Shown: in pieces, positions 14,862 through 24,979 of the stretch
Position numbering within the stretch: the first letter of the stretch is position 1
Layout of the letters: every line of letters begins with the position of its first letter
Source of the DNA: Pedobacter psychroterrae
GTDB taxonomy: Bacteria; Bacteroidota; Bacteroidia; Sphingobacteriales; Sphingobacteriaceae
Direction of reading: 5' to 3'
Assembly: GCF_004331695.1 (NCBI RefSeq)
Contig: NZ_SJSL01000005.1
Location: 1-64,000 of the forward strand
Length of the DNA stretch: 64,000 nt
Made by a program: the position numbers and the translations under genes
Notes under the pieces: generated by a model
What the model was told of the DNA's origin: nothing
Database searches by the model: none
The model's input: the letters and a program-made list of their open reading frames with translations, nothing else

Positions 14862-17800
14862 AAGAATTGTTTTGTTAAAATTCCGTTAGTTTGAGTGGGA
14901 CTTAATGTAGCACCACTTATAAATTTCCCTGAAGGAGAAGCAATTACATTTAATCCTGTTTCAGCATTTAAGTAAAATGTAACTGGATTTTCAGCATTCC
15001 TGTACGTACCTTGAATCATTGTGGTTCCTGATGCATTAATATGTTTATTTATCTCTGAACTAAATTTCCCAGCGTTAACCTTATTATAATTTCCTATCAC
15101 TCCAAAATCTTCAGCATGTTTAAATTTAGCCTGTAATTGTTTGGCAGTAAAATTTAAAATACTACTACTTTCTCCAACTAATGTTTGGGTTGCTGCTATT
15201 TTTGGAAGTCCTCCCAACGTTCCCTCAACTCCGCCCATAGCGAGCCCCATTGCAGCCTGTGCTGTTGAACCGAACTCTAGTATACCTCCGGCAGCTTTTA
15301 CATCTGCTTTTTGATCATTTAGCTTGTCATTGATGTCTCGAATTCTTTTGGGAACATTTTTTACATAATCCGGATCTTCTTTGTGAACCTGATTAGCTGC
15401 CTTATCCATCATTCCATCTGCATAGGTTTTCAATCCAAAAACGGACTTTACTTTGTATTTCGCTTCTTGATACAAAGCAGAAAAGTACGAGCTTGGTGGC
15501 CATGGCCACATACCATCAGGGTCCACAAAGCTAATCGGATTATTAAATGCGTAAGTGTATGGCGACCATCTTCTTCCTTTCTCCGCTAACGGATCCACCA
15601 CATTCCACCTTCCAATCACCGGATCGTAGAACCTTGCCCCGTAATCATAAACATCAGCTAACGCCGTTTGCAACTCCTTGCCATTATAAAGATAATTGTT
15701 TTTATCACCAGATACAAATTTTGCCCTGCTTAATCCAAATGCATAAAACTCATCTTCCTGGATCAGCCTTGCTGTACCTGCATTGTCATCGAACGATACC
15801 CTTGTATTGCCAAGGTGATCTTTAAGGCTGTACTCGTATTTATAAACCCCTGTGCCACTATTTCTAACCGCACGGCCTTCATCTGTCGACATAAAATCAA
15901 GTACATTATTTTTATAATGTACCCCGCTGATATATTCCATTGTAAGTGAACCCTGAACGGACTTTAACTTGTTGCCGCCTGCATCATAAGTATAAGTTGC
16001 ACCAATACCTCCGGTTACAGTAGCTGGCAGATTCAAATGATTATAAGTCATGCCTACGCTTCTCATCCCATCTGTCTTGGCATTACCATTTTCATCGTAA
16101 GCGAAACTTCCCGCCAATAATCCTGAAACACTGCTCAGCTGGTTGCTGTTTCCGCTGCTCGCATAGGTATAGCTGATTGGTGTACTGCTGGAAAGACCGC
16201 GCTGTAATGAAGTAATGTTACCATTCTTGTCATAAACAAGGGTTTCATTTAGCTCACTGGCGGTGCTGTAAGTACTTTGCAGCAAACGGTTAATGTTATC
16301 ATAACCATAAGTAAACCATTTATTCCCACTGGTAGGCGCGGTGTACTCAAATTCTGAAATGTTACCATTGTACTGACTTACACCTCCCCTTGTAGGAACA
16401 TCATACCGCAGTTCGAAGCTCAGCAGTGGTGCGCTTGCTGTCCTTAGCCAGCCACGCTCGTTGTAGGCATAAGTGACAGTCTGAAGAAATGTAGAACCGC
16501 TGTTGGTAGAGTGCAGCTTCTTTTTATAAGGCTGGCCAAGATCATCATATTCCAATCTAGAAAGTAAGGTCCTTGTGCCGGTATTCATTGTTTGCCAGGT
16601 ATCTATTTTGCGGCCACGCTGATCATAGGTATACTCGGTCAAAGATTTAAGGGTCTCCGTTCCGCCTACTTTATGACTCCTGTTACTGGTAAGCACAGCA
16701 CCAGTGAAATCATAGGTATTGCTTACCTCGTCGTAATTACTTGCAATCACCGACCCACCTTTGTAGTGCTGCTTAAAGCTGCGCACTACCCTGCCGTCCG
16801 CATCATAGTAATTAACACCCCAGAGCATATCTGAAACTGTTCCAACCACTGCCGTTTTACTACCTGTTAGCTGCCCTCTGGTCATACCACTGGCATCTGA
16901 ACCAGCGTATGGGTAAGGATTGCCACCAGGAAAGTTATAGTCATCATAGTAACTTATGCTCAAAGTAGTCCCCCAGCTGGTTGGATATGAAACATTGGTG
17001 TATCCATTACCTGTGGTGATCCTGCTCTCCCACTCTCCGCTTTGTCCGTCAACACTGCTCTGTATGGTACTTCTGTTATTTCCACCAGGTACATGGGTAC
17101 TGCTAAAGATCCCAGTGATCACCGTCCTGCCTGAGGCATCATACTTGATGACATTCCACTGTTGATAGGGAGTTTTCATCCGCTGAAGACTATCCTGGCT
17201 CATTACCACCTGGTTTAGTTTATTGTAAACCATGTATTCCCAGCCCTTGCCCGGAACTTTCTTTGCAATCATGCGCTGCCTGTCATCGTAATGGTACTGA
17301 TAGCATAAATTGTCCAAAACTGTTTGACTTGGTACACCACTCGCATCTGGTTCTGCTTTTGGTGGAAGCACAAAACACAGATTACCCGTTTCATCATATA
17401 CATAATAAGTGGATAGCGTTTGTGTACTGCCGCCTACATTGTTATACTGGCGTTTTAGGATGACCTGGCCTTCGTTGTTTTTGTACTCATACACTGCTCC
17501 ATCTACCCCAACAACATTTTCATTCTGTACCAATTGAATAAATACATCATAAGTCCCATAATTAGTACCGCCGGTGCGTACTAGTTTTCTAGAATTTGTG
17601 GAAGAATTGATCGCTACTGTATATTTGGCAACGTCTCCACCACCTATAACTACCCTGGTTCTGGCAGTATGGCCTGATCCAATAGCGAAATTAGTTCCGG
17701 GAGCGCCTGTTTCCAATACCCTGCCTAATGGAGAATTGTCAAATACTGTCTGGCTAAAGGCAGACGAATTATGGGAAATGGAAGGTGTCCGGCTTGGCCC

Positions 17801-18202
17801 TGTGTAATAGGAAGATACCGGGCTTATACTACCCATCCCGTAGAAGTTTTGGCCGCCCGCAGTTTGTACATACGGAAGGTAGCTTTTCACTTGCCGCCCC
17901 ATCCCATCATACCTGATCAACTGGACCAGGTCGTTAAAACCTGGTGTTGCTTTAATACTTTGTGTTTCTACCAGCCTGCCAAAATGATCCAGTGTTTGGA
18001 CATCGACGTTGACCTGACTGGCCAGGTGCGTGGTCGTTGCAGGATTGGTAATTCCTGGCACCCGAACATTGTAGGTAACAATGGCATTCATATAGGGATT
18101 CAATACCGTATTATTTTGCTGTGCAGCCAAGCGGGTATAAGCTGAAGGTAAAACCGTTGCCATCAGCAACAGCTTTACAACTTTATATTTTAATGCTTTC
18201 AT
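14855..18202 (-). CDS. Full-length Rhs (DUF6443) protein with colicin D-like tRNase C-terminus
   Basis: An 1115-residue exported Rhs protein: signal peptide (about residues 1-26, LLLMATVLPSAYTRLA), a DUF6443-type head (NPYMNAIVTYNVRVPGI, TLDHFGRLVETQSI), many YD repeats, and the Rhs-associated core ending in NNPISFVDPDGM near residue 898. The last 217 residues are the variable tip. Its final 97 residues (from about 1019) contain KHAEDFG (Lys1028-His1029), GNYNKVN, IQGTYR, NPVTFYLNAETGLNVI and GKFISGATLSP, a pattern I recognise from the colicin D tRNA-cleaving domain, where a His is catalytic. The colicin D immunity-like gene downstream supports this. It starts 7 nt after the 1207-aa YD-repeat partner. 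Export and delivery route are unknown. Confidence 0.85.
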   Translation of the reverse strand: MKALKYKVVKLLLMATVLPSAYTRLAAQQNNTVLNPYMNAIVTYNVRVPGITNPATTTHLASQVNVDVQTLDHFGRLVETQSIKATPGFNDLVQLIRYDGMGRQVKSYLPYVQTAGGQNFYGMGSISPVSSYYTGPSRTPSISHNSSAFSQTVFDNSPLGRVLETGAPGTNFAIGSGHTARTRVVIGGGDVAKYTVAINSSTNSRKLVRTGGTNYGTYDVFIQLVQNENVVGVDGAVYEYKNNEGQVILKRQYNNVGGSTQTLSTYYVYDETGNLCFVLPPKAEPDASGVPSQTVLDNLCYQYHYDDRQRMIAKKVPGKGWEYMVYNKLNQVVMSQDSLQRMKTPYQQWNVIKYDASGRTVITGIFSSTHVPGGNNRSTIQSSVDGQSGEWESRITTGNGYTNVSYPTSWGTTLSISYYDDYNFPGGNPYPYAGSDASGMTRGQLTGSKTAVVGTVSDMLWGVNYYDADGRVVRSFKQHYKGGSVIASNYDEVSNTYDFTGAVLTSNRSHKVGGTETLKSLTEYTYDQRGRKIDTWQTMNTGTRTLLSRLEYDDLGQPYKKKLHSTNSGSTFLQTVTYAYNERGWLRTASAPLLSFELRYDVPTRGGVSQYNGNISEFEYTAPTSGNKWFTYGYDNINRLLQSTYSTASELNETLVYDKNGNITSLQRGLSSSTPISYTYASSGNSNQLSSVSGLLAGSFAYDENGNAKTDGMRSVGMTYNHLNLPATVTGGIGATYTYDAGGNKLKSVQGSLTMEYISGVHYKNNVLDFMSTDEGRAVRNSGTGVYKYEYSLKDHLGNTRVSFDDNAGTARLIQEDEFYAFGLSRAKFVSGDKNNYLYNGKELQTALADVYDYGARFYDPVIGRWNVVDPLAEKGRRWSPYTYAFNNPISFVDPDGMWPWPPSSYFSALYQEAKYKVKSVFGLKTYADGMMDKAANQVHKEDPDYVKNVPKRIRDINDKLNDQKADVKAAGGILEFGSTAQAAMGLAMGGVEGTLGGLPKIAATQTLVGESSSILNFTAKQLQAKFKHAEDFGVIGNYNKVNAGKFSSEINKHINASGTTMIQGTYRNAENPVTFYLNAETGLNVIASPSGKFISGATLSPTQTNGILTKQFLW
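15582..17031. repeat. Direct repeat of the Rhs core, copy 1 (inside the intact gene)
   Basis: Matches 12852-14301. This copy keeps the reading frame through the position where copy 2 has lost a T (16095 here). It is part of the full-length Rhs gene 14855-18202. Confidence 0.85.
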
Positions 18203-18209
18203 GGTCTTA

Positions 18210-21200
18210 TTAATTAAGTGCTCCCATAATATACTGGTAGCTTTTCACAATATTTCCCTGCTGATCTTTCACGTTTTTAAGCCGCTGAGAATTATCGTAT
18301 TCATAATATTGGGCGCCGCCTTTGCTATCTATTGTGCACGTAATTCCTACCAATGGATCATACACATAAGTTGTCATCTGGGCATCCGCCGGATGAAAAC
18401 GCAATTCATCAATCGAACCGCTACCTGACACAGTGATAGTGCCGGATGCGCTTGTGATTTCCCTTTCGGCCAAGGTCCAGCTTCCATAGGTTTTTTTAAT
18501 TACGGCAGCCCCTACTGTACCTCCTGTAACGCTAACGGATGCTCCGGATTTATACCAATAAGAGATTACATATTTTTTTGTTGAAGGAGTATAAGTACTC
18601 TTCGTGATCGCACCGCTTGATAAAGAGTAAGCAAGCTTGCCAGACGGACTACTTGCATCGGCGATAGGCGTACCCGAATAGGTCCAGTTGCTGACATCGG
18701 AATGTTCAAAACTGCTATAGGCAACCTCTGCACTAAGGTAAGCGCTTTGGTAACCGTCGACTAATTCTGCGTTATTCACCTTAGCAACCGGATATTGATT
18801 TTTGTAACCCCAAAACACCACATTACCAGGGCCTCCTAAATCCTTGTACTGGTGGACTTGCCCCTTGTTATAATACTCATAAGAAACTTCCGGAGTAAAT
18901 AAACTGGTATTCAAATGCGAGCCGACACTAAAATAGTTGCCAGCATAAGTTGGATTACTCCCCACTTTCATTTTATAGGTCTTGTCATTCAACAATGAAC
19001 CAAACTGCACTTTAAATGTATTCACAAGACCATCGCGAACATACTCTGTTGAACCCAACTTGAATGTAGAAAATTGCTCCACCACTTCATCCAGGCCTAT
19101 TTTATCTGATTTCATAAAATCAATAGCTGCATTGAGAGATCCTGAATAGTCCTGAGCATACTTTAACCTCGTGATCGTAGAATCACCTTTCGTATTTTTA
19201 GTCGTAATCCGGCTAGGCAATAAGTGGGCTAAATTATCATAGTAGAATTTAGTATCGTTTGTTATAGAGGAATAGGCATAATCATCATAGACTTTGTGCT
19301 GCTCGGTTTCCTTTTTTACAACATTTGACAATGTATTCAGATCCAAAAGAACAGTATGATATTTTCCGTTATAGTTTTCAGTCAGATCATCAAACACAAC
19401 ATTTGTGCCCGTGATGTAATCCATGCGCCCATTGCCAGTGTCATTCATCTGGTTATAAAGATAAATGATCGTACCACCTCTGTTTTCACCATACGGATTA
19501 TCTCTAAGCGTAGTTCCGCCTGAAATGTGATATGGCCCGGACATTTGTCCGGTAAGCGTGCCGTAAAAATTCACCAGCTTATTCGTACTGTTTTGCGGTG
19601 CATCAAATGATTTGAAGGTATATTTGGTATCTTCGACGGTATTATAATAAGGGGCTGTATAGAGATATTTCTTGATACCGGCCACACCAACCCCAAAGTC
19701 CCTGCTTACTCCAGGTGTAATTTCCATGAATGGAAGACCGGGATTTTCTAAGGTTGCACCGAAAGGGTCCCATTTAGCGTCAGGCGCGTCTCCTGGTGAT
19801 AGCAAGTTACTGTAGTATACAGTTTTTCCATAACTATCACTAAGGGCGTCCTTCATCAAAAATTCCGTTACTGATTGATAGGCTCCGTAACTGCCACCAT
19901 GCTGGACCAAATTATTAACTGGATGCGACAAAAGCATGATATTATTCCTTCCTACCGGATTACCGGCAAGTCCATTATAATACATAGATTGGTTCCGTAG
20001 TACTACACCCGGAGTAGTAACCATCCCATAACCGTTTGTTTCTGCAACTGATCCGGGTGTCGCATAAGTACCCATGCCATAGACATACTTCTTTTTAAAA
20101 TTTTTCTCAATATCAGTGAGTCCTGAATACAGATCATCATGATCAAGTTTTTTGGTAATTGATTTAATCCGGATACCGCCACCCGACTCTATTCGTGCTA
20201 TATTTGAAGAGAGGTCTGGTCTTTCTATAAAATACATTTGATGAGGTTCATACTCGTACTCATACAATCCACCGGTAGGTGTTATGACTTTTTTTAATGT
20301 CCCTTTAACCGCGTTGGCAAAACTATAGCTCCTATCGGCGAAGGGTATGGTACATATGATGACACCTGTAATTGGATCAACAACCGCACTATGTAATCCA
20401 TAATGCCCCAATGCGTCAGGACGGGAATACCTGATCGATTTAGACGATGTATATGGAGTATTAGTAATTGGGTAATGAGCACGTGTCCTTAAAGCTAAAA
20501 CACCATCAGGATTATCTAACATTGTTAAGTTTCCGGTTTGTCCATTGTAAAATCCCCACCTGTCTTGTGCTTTACTTCCAGTATTAGCAACAACGGGCAG
20601 TTTGCCTTCGTAGGTGAAATCCCATGCTGACTGCCATGTATCGGTCTTATCATAAACATGCACTGCTAATAGATAATGTCCGTAGTTCTGATCTGCTACG
20701 TCATACTCAAATCCATATCTCTTTATAAGGGTTGTTACCCCATTTATCTTTTGATTAATACGGATACTGGTGAGTACGTCCTGACCGGCAATGTCTGCTG
20801 ACTGATATTCAAATATGACACTGCCATTGGGAAAATTAATAGTACTCAATCGAGTGTGCATTAATGTTTCTACCTTTGACTGTGATATCATAGGATCTTG
20901 TATCAGGTAAAACTGGTCATCAGTATGAGGTGTCATACCCCCATGCACGGGACTGGCCGCCCTTGTCTCACGATAAAGAGGCAATGACTCCGTTGTACTA
21001 ATTCGGGTTTTAGGTACAAGTTTCGGATTTTGAGATCCCATGGTTTCGTAGGCGAAGAAGACCGTATCTTTAAATTTCGAAGATACAATGGTTGAAAGAT
21101 CCCAATCTCTTGACTCTACACCCGGTTCTTGATTCCATTCCTGTCCCAGAGTTACCCTTGTAGGAGTGGCAGTATTTCTCATGAAATCAATCCTTCTTGT

Positions 21201-21833
21201 CGTTTTTTTGTGTTCACCGGTAGTAAAATTATATTGCAATCCATCTGTCGTTTTAATTAAACCTGGATGTACTATCGTAATAAGCGGATCATATGGAAAG
21301 GTCAATCCATTTTTGACATACGTGCCTCCCATCCCATTTGGCAAAGAATAGTTGTAAGTATCCCAGCCACTATCTTTCTTCCCATCAAGTATCTCGCCTA
21401 TCACCGATCTATGAGTTGAGTTGGAGTGAGGATCTAAGTTAGCCACATTTGGCAGGGGATATAATAGTATACCTTCTGAACCTAAATCATCCTTGCCCTG
21501 AATATTCCTAACGATCTTTCCACCGGCACTAAGTTCCCAGCCCATACCAACAGCGCTGGCTTCCTGTCCTACCTTCAATCCCGTCGCACTATAATTTAAT
21601 GTTATGGGTACGACGATATCGTTTACTTTTATTTCATATAATGGGATTCCTATCTTAAGTGTCCCTGTAGTCATGTCCACATTGTCCAGACTAGCGGAGT
21701 TCAAAAAATCTCCTGTTTTTGGCGCATTGCCTATAGAGCCGAGTGCTCTCTTGTTATAGCTAAGCTGTGCCTTACTTTCTATACTCATCCCTACAACCAT
21801 AAGGATGCCTATGAGGTAAAATTTCTCTTTCAT
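18210..21833 (-). CDS. Large YD-repeat partner of Rhs
   Basis: A 1207-residue secreted protein with a signal peptide (MKEKFYLIGILMVVGMSIESKAQ). The N-terminal part (NVDMTTGTLKIGIPLYEIKVNDIVVPITLNYSATG, then VGMGWELSAGGKIVR) recalls the SpvB/TcB-type start of toxin-complex proteins. The C-terminus has YD-type motifs (QYYEYDNSQRLKNVKDQQGN). A carbohydrate-binding-like jellyroll may occupy about residues 1040-1120 (YSSFEHSDVSNWTYSGTP). It lies 7 nt upstream of the Rhs gene, so both are one operon; together they may form a split TcB/TcC-like cocoon around the toxin tip. That role is inference. No close functional homologue is known to me. Confidence 0.75.
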   Translation of the reverse strand: MKEKFYLIGILMVVGMSIESKAQLSYNKRALGSIGNAPKTGDFLNSASLDNVDMTTGTLKIGIPLYEIKVNDIVVPITLNYSATGLKVGQEASAVGMGWELSAGGKIVRNIQGKDDLGSEGILLYPLPNVANLDPHSNSTHRSVIGEILDGKKDSGWDTYNYSLPNGMGGTYVKNGLTFPYDPLITIVHPGLIKTTDGLQYNFTTGEHKKTTRRIDFMRNTATPTRVTLGQEWNQEPGVESRDWDLSTIVSSKFKDTVFFAYETMGSQNPKLVPKTRISTTESLPLYRETRAASPVHGGMTPHTDDQFYLIQDPMISQSKVETLMHTRLSTINFPNGSVIFEYQSADIAGQDVLTSIRINQKINGVTTLIKRYGFEYDVADQNYGHYLLAVHVYDKTDTWQSAWDFTYEGKLPVVANTGSKAQDRWGFYNGQTGNLTMLDNPDGVLALRTRAHYPITNTPYTSSKSIRYSRPDALGHYGLHSAVVDPITGVIICTIPFADRSYSFANAVKGTLKKVITPTGGLYEYEYEPHQMYFIERPDLSSNIARIESGGGIRIKSITKKLDHDDLYSGLTDIEKNFKKKYVYGMGTYATPGSVAETNGYGMVTTPGVVLRNQSMYYNGLAGNPVGRNNIMLLSHPVNNLVQHGGSYGAYQSVTEFLMKDALSDSYGKTVYYSNLLSPGDAPDAKWDPFGATLENPGLPFMEITPGVSRDFGVGVAGIKKYLYTAPYYNTVEDTKYTFKSFDAPQNSTNKLVNFYGTLTGQMSGPYHISGGTTLRDNPYGENRGGTIIYLYNQMNDTGNGRMDYITGTNVVFDDLTENYNGKYHTVLLDLNTLSNVVKKETEQHKVYDDYAYSSITNDTKFYYDNLAHLLPSRITTKNTKGDSTITRLKYAQDYSGSLNAAIDFMKSDKIGLDEVVEQFSTFKLGSTEYVRDGLVNTFKVQFGSLLNDKTYKMKVGSNPTYAGNYFSVGSHLNTSLFTPEVSYEYYNKGQVHQYKDLGGPGNVVFWGYKNQYPVAKVNNAELVDGYQSAYLSAEVAYSSFEHSDVSNWTYSGTPIADASSPSGKLAYSLSSGAITKSTYTPSTKKYVISYWYKSGASVSVTGGTVGAAVIKKTYGSWTLAEREITSASGTITVSGSGSIDELRFHPADAQMTTYVYDPLVGITCTIDSKGGAQYYEYDNSQRLKNVKDQQGNIVKSYQYIMGALN

Positions 21834-22255
21834 AATTGAATTGATTAATATTATGTTTATGATTTAAAGCCGGCTAGCCATAGCCGACTATTCCAAATGC
21901 AGTTGCCGTATTAAGTTGGACTGAGGTTTTTCATGGATGCCATTTTAGATTAGGGATTCTGTTAATTCATCCATCAGCCCGCACCACTTATGGTCATAGA
22001 TGGAGGGCTAATTAGATACAGACTAAGCTAAAACAGCCCGGTACAGCCGGTGTGAACCCAAGAAATAATTGAAAAAAGTATTGAAGGCAGGAATATCTGC
22101 CAGAAAATGCACATACGGATAGAAAGCGCAGTATTTAAATTGCGCCATACAATGCATTCAATTAGAAGGGAATTTTTCGGGATAAAAAATGAATATGCTT
22201 TGCTCTAAAGAATCAGAACAAAGCATATATAGCGTATTAAATTTAACGAAGTATA
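21834..22255. other. 422-bp intergenic region
   Basis: This gap separates the 3' end of the GH29 fucosidase gene from the start of the YD-repeat gene, both on the minus strand. It holds the fucosidase terminator at its right end (22180-22228) and must hold the Rhs operon promoter, but I found no convincing TTTG/TAnnTTTG pair. No open frame of useful length is present. Confidence 0.6.
22180..22228 (-). terminator. Terminator of the GH29 fucosidase gene
   Basis: A 10-bp perfect stem, ATATGCTTTG (22193-22202) with CAAAGCATAT (22219-22228), lies 27 bp beyond the stop codon at 22256. On the minus strand the stem is followed by a T-rich run (TCATTTTTTATCC), as expected for intrinsic termination. 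Confidence 0.65.
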
Positions 22256-23908
22256 TTAACTAATCTTCAGCACATACGCATACGACAGCGCTGGTTTGCC
22301 AACTGGCAACTTGATCTTCAGCCCTTCCGCATCTCTAGTAAAGTCCTTAATTGCGCCATGGCCCAACATAGTGATGCTATTCACCCTTGCCAAAGCAGGA
22401 TTGTCTGAACCAAGACTTTTTATAACCAGCTCACCGTCCTCAGGCCATCCCATAGGTATGGCATACAGTAACTTCCCTTTCGTAGTAAACCGGATATCCT
22501 GTGCGCCAAAGGGCTTGCCTTTGCCTTCATTGAATCCCTGGGCGCTTAAGGGCGCTGCATTTTCTATGGCCGGACCTTCACCAAATTTCTTCCAGGGCCT
22601 CGTGCCAATGATTGCTTCTTTGTTGACCTTCATCCATTCGCCAATCTCCGTCACCACCTTTAGCTCGTCACTGTCCATCGTACCGTCGCCGCGCAAAGGC
22701 ACATTCAGCAACAGGTTACCATTCTTACTCACCACATCGGCAAGGGTATGGATTACGGTTTTCGCACTTTTATAGTGATGGTTGTCGTAAATACGACGGT
22801 CGTAATGCCAGGAGCCTATACAGGTATCTGTCTGCCAGGTATAAGGTTCTATTTCGTTGCTCTGCCCCCGTTCGATATCCCATACCATACACTGACGCTG
22901 CTCCTTGTCCAGTATCTTTCCGTTAATTACGGCCTTGAGCTTACCATGCTTTTTAACGCTTTTATTATACAAATGCGCAGCAATACGCAAGCCTGCATCG
23001 CTGATGGGCCAGAATGGTAAGGCAGTATCATCAAAGTAAACCAATTGGGGATCATACTGATCAATCAGGTCTATCGTGCGCTGGTAAAATTTCTCTATGT
23101 GTTCTTCAGTCGGTTTAGCTACCCCACCTCCCCAGTTCCACTGACTATGTATGGTTCCGTTGTTTTCACTGCGTTCGCTTAAAGGATGGTTTTGTGCATA
23201 TAATTCCTGAGGATCCTGGCCATCCCACCATTTGCCCTGACCGTCTGCTTTAGTAAGCTTACCGTCGTAGGGTACACCGGCCATAGGCCCGCTTTTATCC
23301 GCACGCTGAGCCGTTTCGTACCAGCTCCAGGCATGGGCCGCATGTACACTCACGCCAAATTGTATTTTATGTTTTTTTGCTGCTTTCGCCCATCCGCCTA
23401 CAATGTCTTTCTTTGGGCCCATATTGACAGAGTTCCAGGCCTGGTGCTTGCTATTGTACAGATCCAGGTTGTCATGGTGATTGGCCAGGGCCACAAAATA
23501 CTGGGCACCAGCATTTTTATAAAGGCCTACCAGATACTCCGGATCCCATTTCTCGGCCTTCCATTCATTGATCACATCTTTAAAACCAAACTTGGAGGGA
23601 TGGCCATATTTCTCCACATGATATTTATACTGGTCACTCCCTTCTTCATACATGCCACGGGCATACCAATCGCCGCGCTCTGGCTGACACTGTGGCCCCC
23701 AATGTGCCCAGATACCAAACTTTGCATCTTTATACCAGTCTGGCACCTGGTAGCTTTTCAATGATTCCCAGGTAGGCGAAAAAGGTGGTCTGGCAAATTC
23801 CGCAGCACCATCGGGATCCAGTAGCCAGGTGGATGCTGACAATTTACTGGAAATTGCGAATGCTGGAATTACTGTTGCCAGTCCTTTTAATAATGCTCTT
23901 CTTTTCAT
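22256..23908 (-). CDS. GH29 alpha-L-fucosidase, exported
   Basis: A 550-residue glycosidase. The N-terminus has a twin-arginine start (MKRRALLKG) and a hydrophobic stretch ending near Ser-Ala-Ser, so Tat export is likely. The catalytic domain shows GH29 landmarks: WYKDAKFGIWAHWGPQ, YFVALANHHDNLDLY, HAWSWYE and LIDQYDPQLVYFDDTALPF, the last being where the nucleophile Asp is expected. A C-terminal beta domain follows (about 430-550). It should release alpha-linked L-fucose from glycans in the periplasm. An AraC regulator and a sugar-type alcohol dehydrogenase gene lie just upstream. GH29 members with galactosidase activity exist, so the substrate is not certain. Confidence 0.88.
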   Translation of the reverse strand: MKRRALLKGLATVIPAFAISSKLSASTWLLDPDGAAEFARPPFSPTWESLKSYQVPDWYKDAKFGIWAHWGPQCQPERGDWYARGMYEEGSDQYKYHVEKYGHPSKFGFKDVINEWKAEKWDPEYLVGLYKNAGAQYFVALANHHDNLDLYNSKHQAWNSVNMGPKKDIVGGWAKAAKKHKIQFGVSVHAAHAWSWYETAQRADKSGPMAGVPYDGKLTKADGQGKWWDGQDPQELYAQNHPLSERSENNGTIHSQWNWGGGVAKPTEEHIEKFYQRTIDLIDQYDPQLVYFDDTALPFWPISDAGLRIAAHLYNKSVKKHGKLKAVINGKILDKEQRQCMVWDIERGQSNEIEPYTWQTDTCIGSWHYDRRIYDNHHYKSAKTVIHTLADVVSKNGNLLLNVPLRGDGTMDSDELKVVTEIGEWMKVNKEAIIGTRPWKKFGEGPAIENAAPLSAQGFNEGKGKPFGAQDIRFTTKGKLLYAIPMGWPEDGELVIKSLGSDNPALARVNSITMLGHGAIKDFTRDAEGLKIKLPVGKPALSYAYVLKIS

Positions 23909-24040
23909 AACAAGGTTTCAAATGGTTCATTCAAAGAAATGGGATTTACAGGTGCAAGCCCTTAAGGTATTAACCACCTTATAAGCTATTTTAACATTTG
24001 ATCTGAAAATTGGATATTTTAAGGTTAATATCTTAAATAC

Positions 24041-24910
24041 TCAACGGATCATATGGCTCTCCTGGTACAGCTTTGGTGTTTTTCCGGTAATCAGTTTGAA
24101 GTTCTTATGAAAACAGGTAAAGTTGTTGTAGCCAGATTCATAACAGACCTGCTTGATGTCGAGCTTATTTTCCAGAATGAGCTTGCAGGCATAGCCGATC
24201 CTGATGTCTATCAGAAACCGTGAAAAGGTCTTGCCTGTCCGTGTTTTAAAGTAACGGCAAAAAGAATTGGGCACCAGATCTGCCACTTCAGAAATTTCCT
24301 CCAACTGGATCTTCCGCTTAAAATTGTTCAGCGCAAAATTGTAGATGTTGTTCATCCGCTCACTTTCTATCTCTTTAAAATCATGTTTGAAGCCAATGGA
24401 GGAGAGCAGGGCGACCTGCGGCAAGGCAGAAATGCTCACCAGGCACTCCAGCAGTGCTATGATCTTTGCTGATCCGCTATGCTGATAAATCTGCTCTATC
24501 CGGGTAGCGATACCTACCGCATGCTGGCCCCTTATCAGAATTCCCCGCTTTGCTTTTTCGAGAATATTGCGTACTGATTTAAACTCTGGAAGGAATAAAA
24601 ACCGCTCTCCCAGAAAGTTGTCAAAGAAATGGATCACAGTGGAATAGGGTTCCAGAGAGCTTTCATCAGCCAGATAGGCGGCATCATACCGCCAGTAATG
24701 GGGCAAATCGCGGCCGACCAATACAATGTCCCCCGGAGCAAATCTTTTGATGTTATCTCCTACAAATTGCGTCCCGCTGCCTTTATGAAAACAGATCAGT
24801 TCTATCTCAGTATGGTAATGCCACCTGTTGTTGATATTAGGGATCATATCCTTCCTGACACTGAAGGACTGGTCGGCACTGTTGGCTATCTTGAGATGTA
24901 GCGGTTTCAT
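24041..24910 (-). CDS. AraC-family regulator with N-terminal cupin sensor
   Basis: A 289-residue regulator counted from ATG 24910 (MKPLHLK); an in-frame start at 24946 adds an unlikely hydrophobic lead. The N-terminal half is an AraC-type cupin (WHYHTEIELICFHKGSGTQFVGD, FAPGDIVLVGRDLPHYW), the usual sugar-sensing domain. The C-terminal 100 residues contain two HTHs (LEEISEVADLVPNSFCRYFK and VCYESGYNNFTCFHKNFK). It is divergent from the dehydrogenase gene, with a 12-bp inverted repeat between them, and lies upstream of the fucosidase. It probably controls one or both, with fucose or a related sugar as a candidate signal. Confidence 0.88.
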   Translation of the reverse strand: MKPLHLKIANSADQSFSVRKDMIPNINNRWHYHTEIELICFHKGSGTQFVGDNIKRFAPGDIVLVGRDLPHYWRYDAAYLADESSLEPYSTVIHFFDNFLGERFLFLPEFKSVRNILEKAKRGILIRGQHAVGIATRIEQIYQHSGSAKIIALLECLVSISALPQVALLSSIGFKHDFKEIESERMNNIYNFALNNFKRKIQLEEISEVADLVPNSFCRYFKTRTGKTFSRFLIDIRIGYACKLILENKLDIKQVCYESGYNNFTCFHKNFKLITGKTPKLYQESHMIR

Positions 24911-24979
24911 ACTGCTATTTAAGAAAATATACGCAAAAATCAGCATAAGATCATAATGATGTTAATAAAACTTAATAGC

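Noticed and set aside
15582-17031. Rhs direct repeats as a composite mobile element
   Set aside because: No transposase gene, target duplication or terminal repeat flanks the two copies; polymorphic-toxin duplication explains them better.
21900-22170. Possible small RNA or riboswitch in the gap upstream of the YD-repeat gene
   Set aside because: No stable, well-nested stem or known aptamer core could be drawn; matching words such as CCATC/GATGG and AGCCC/GGGCT are not properly nested.
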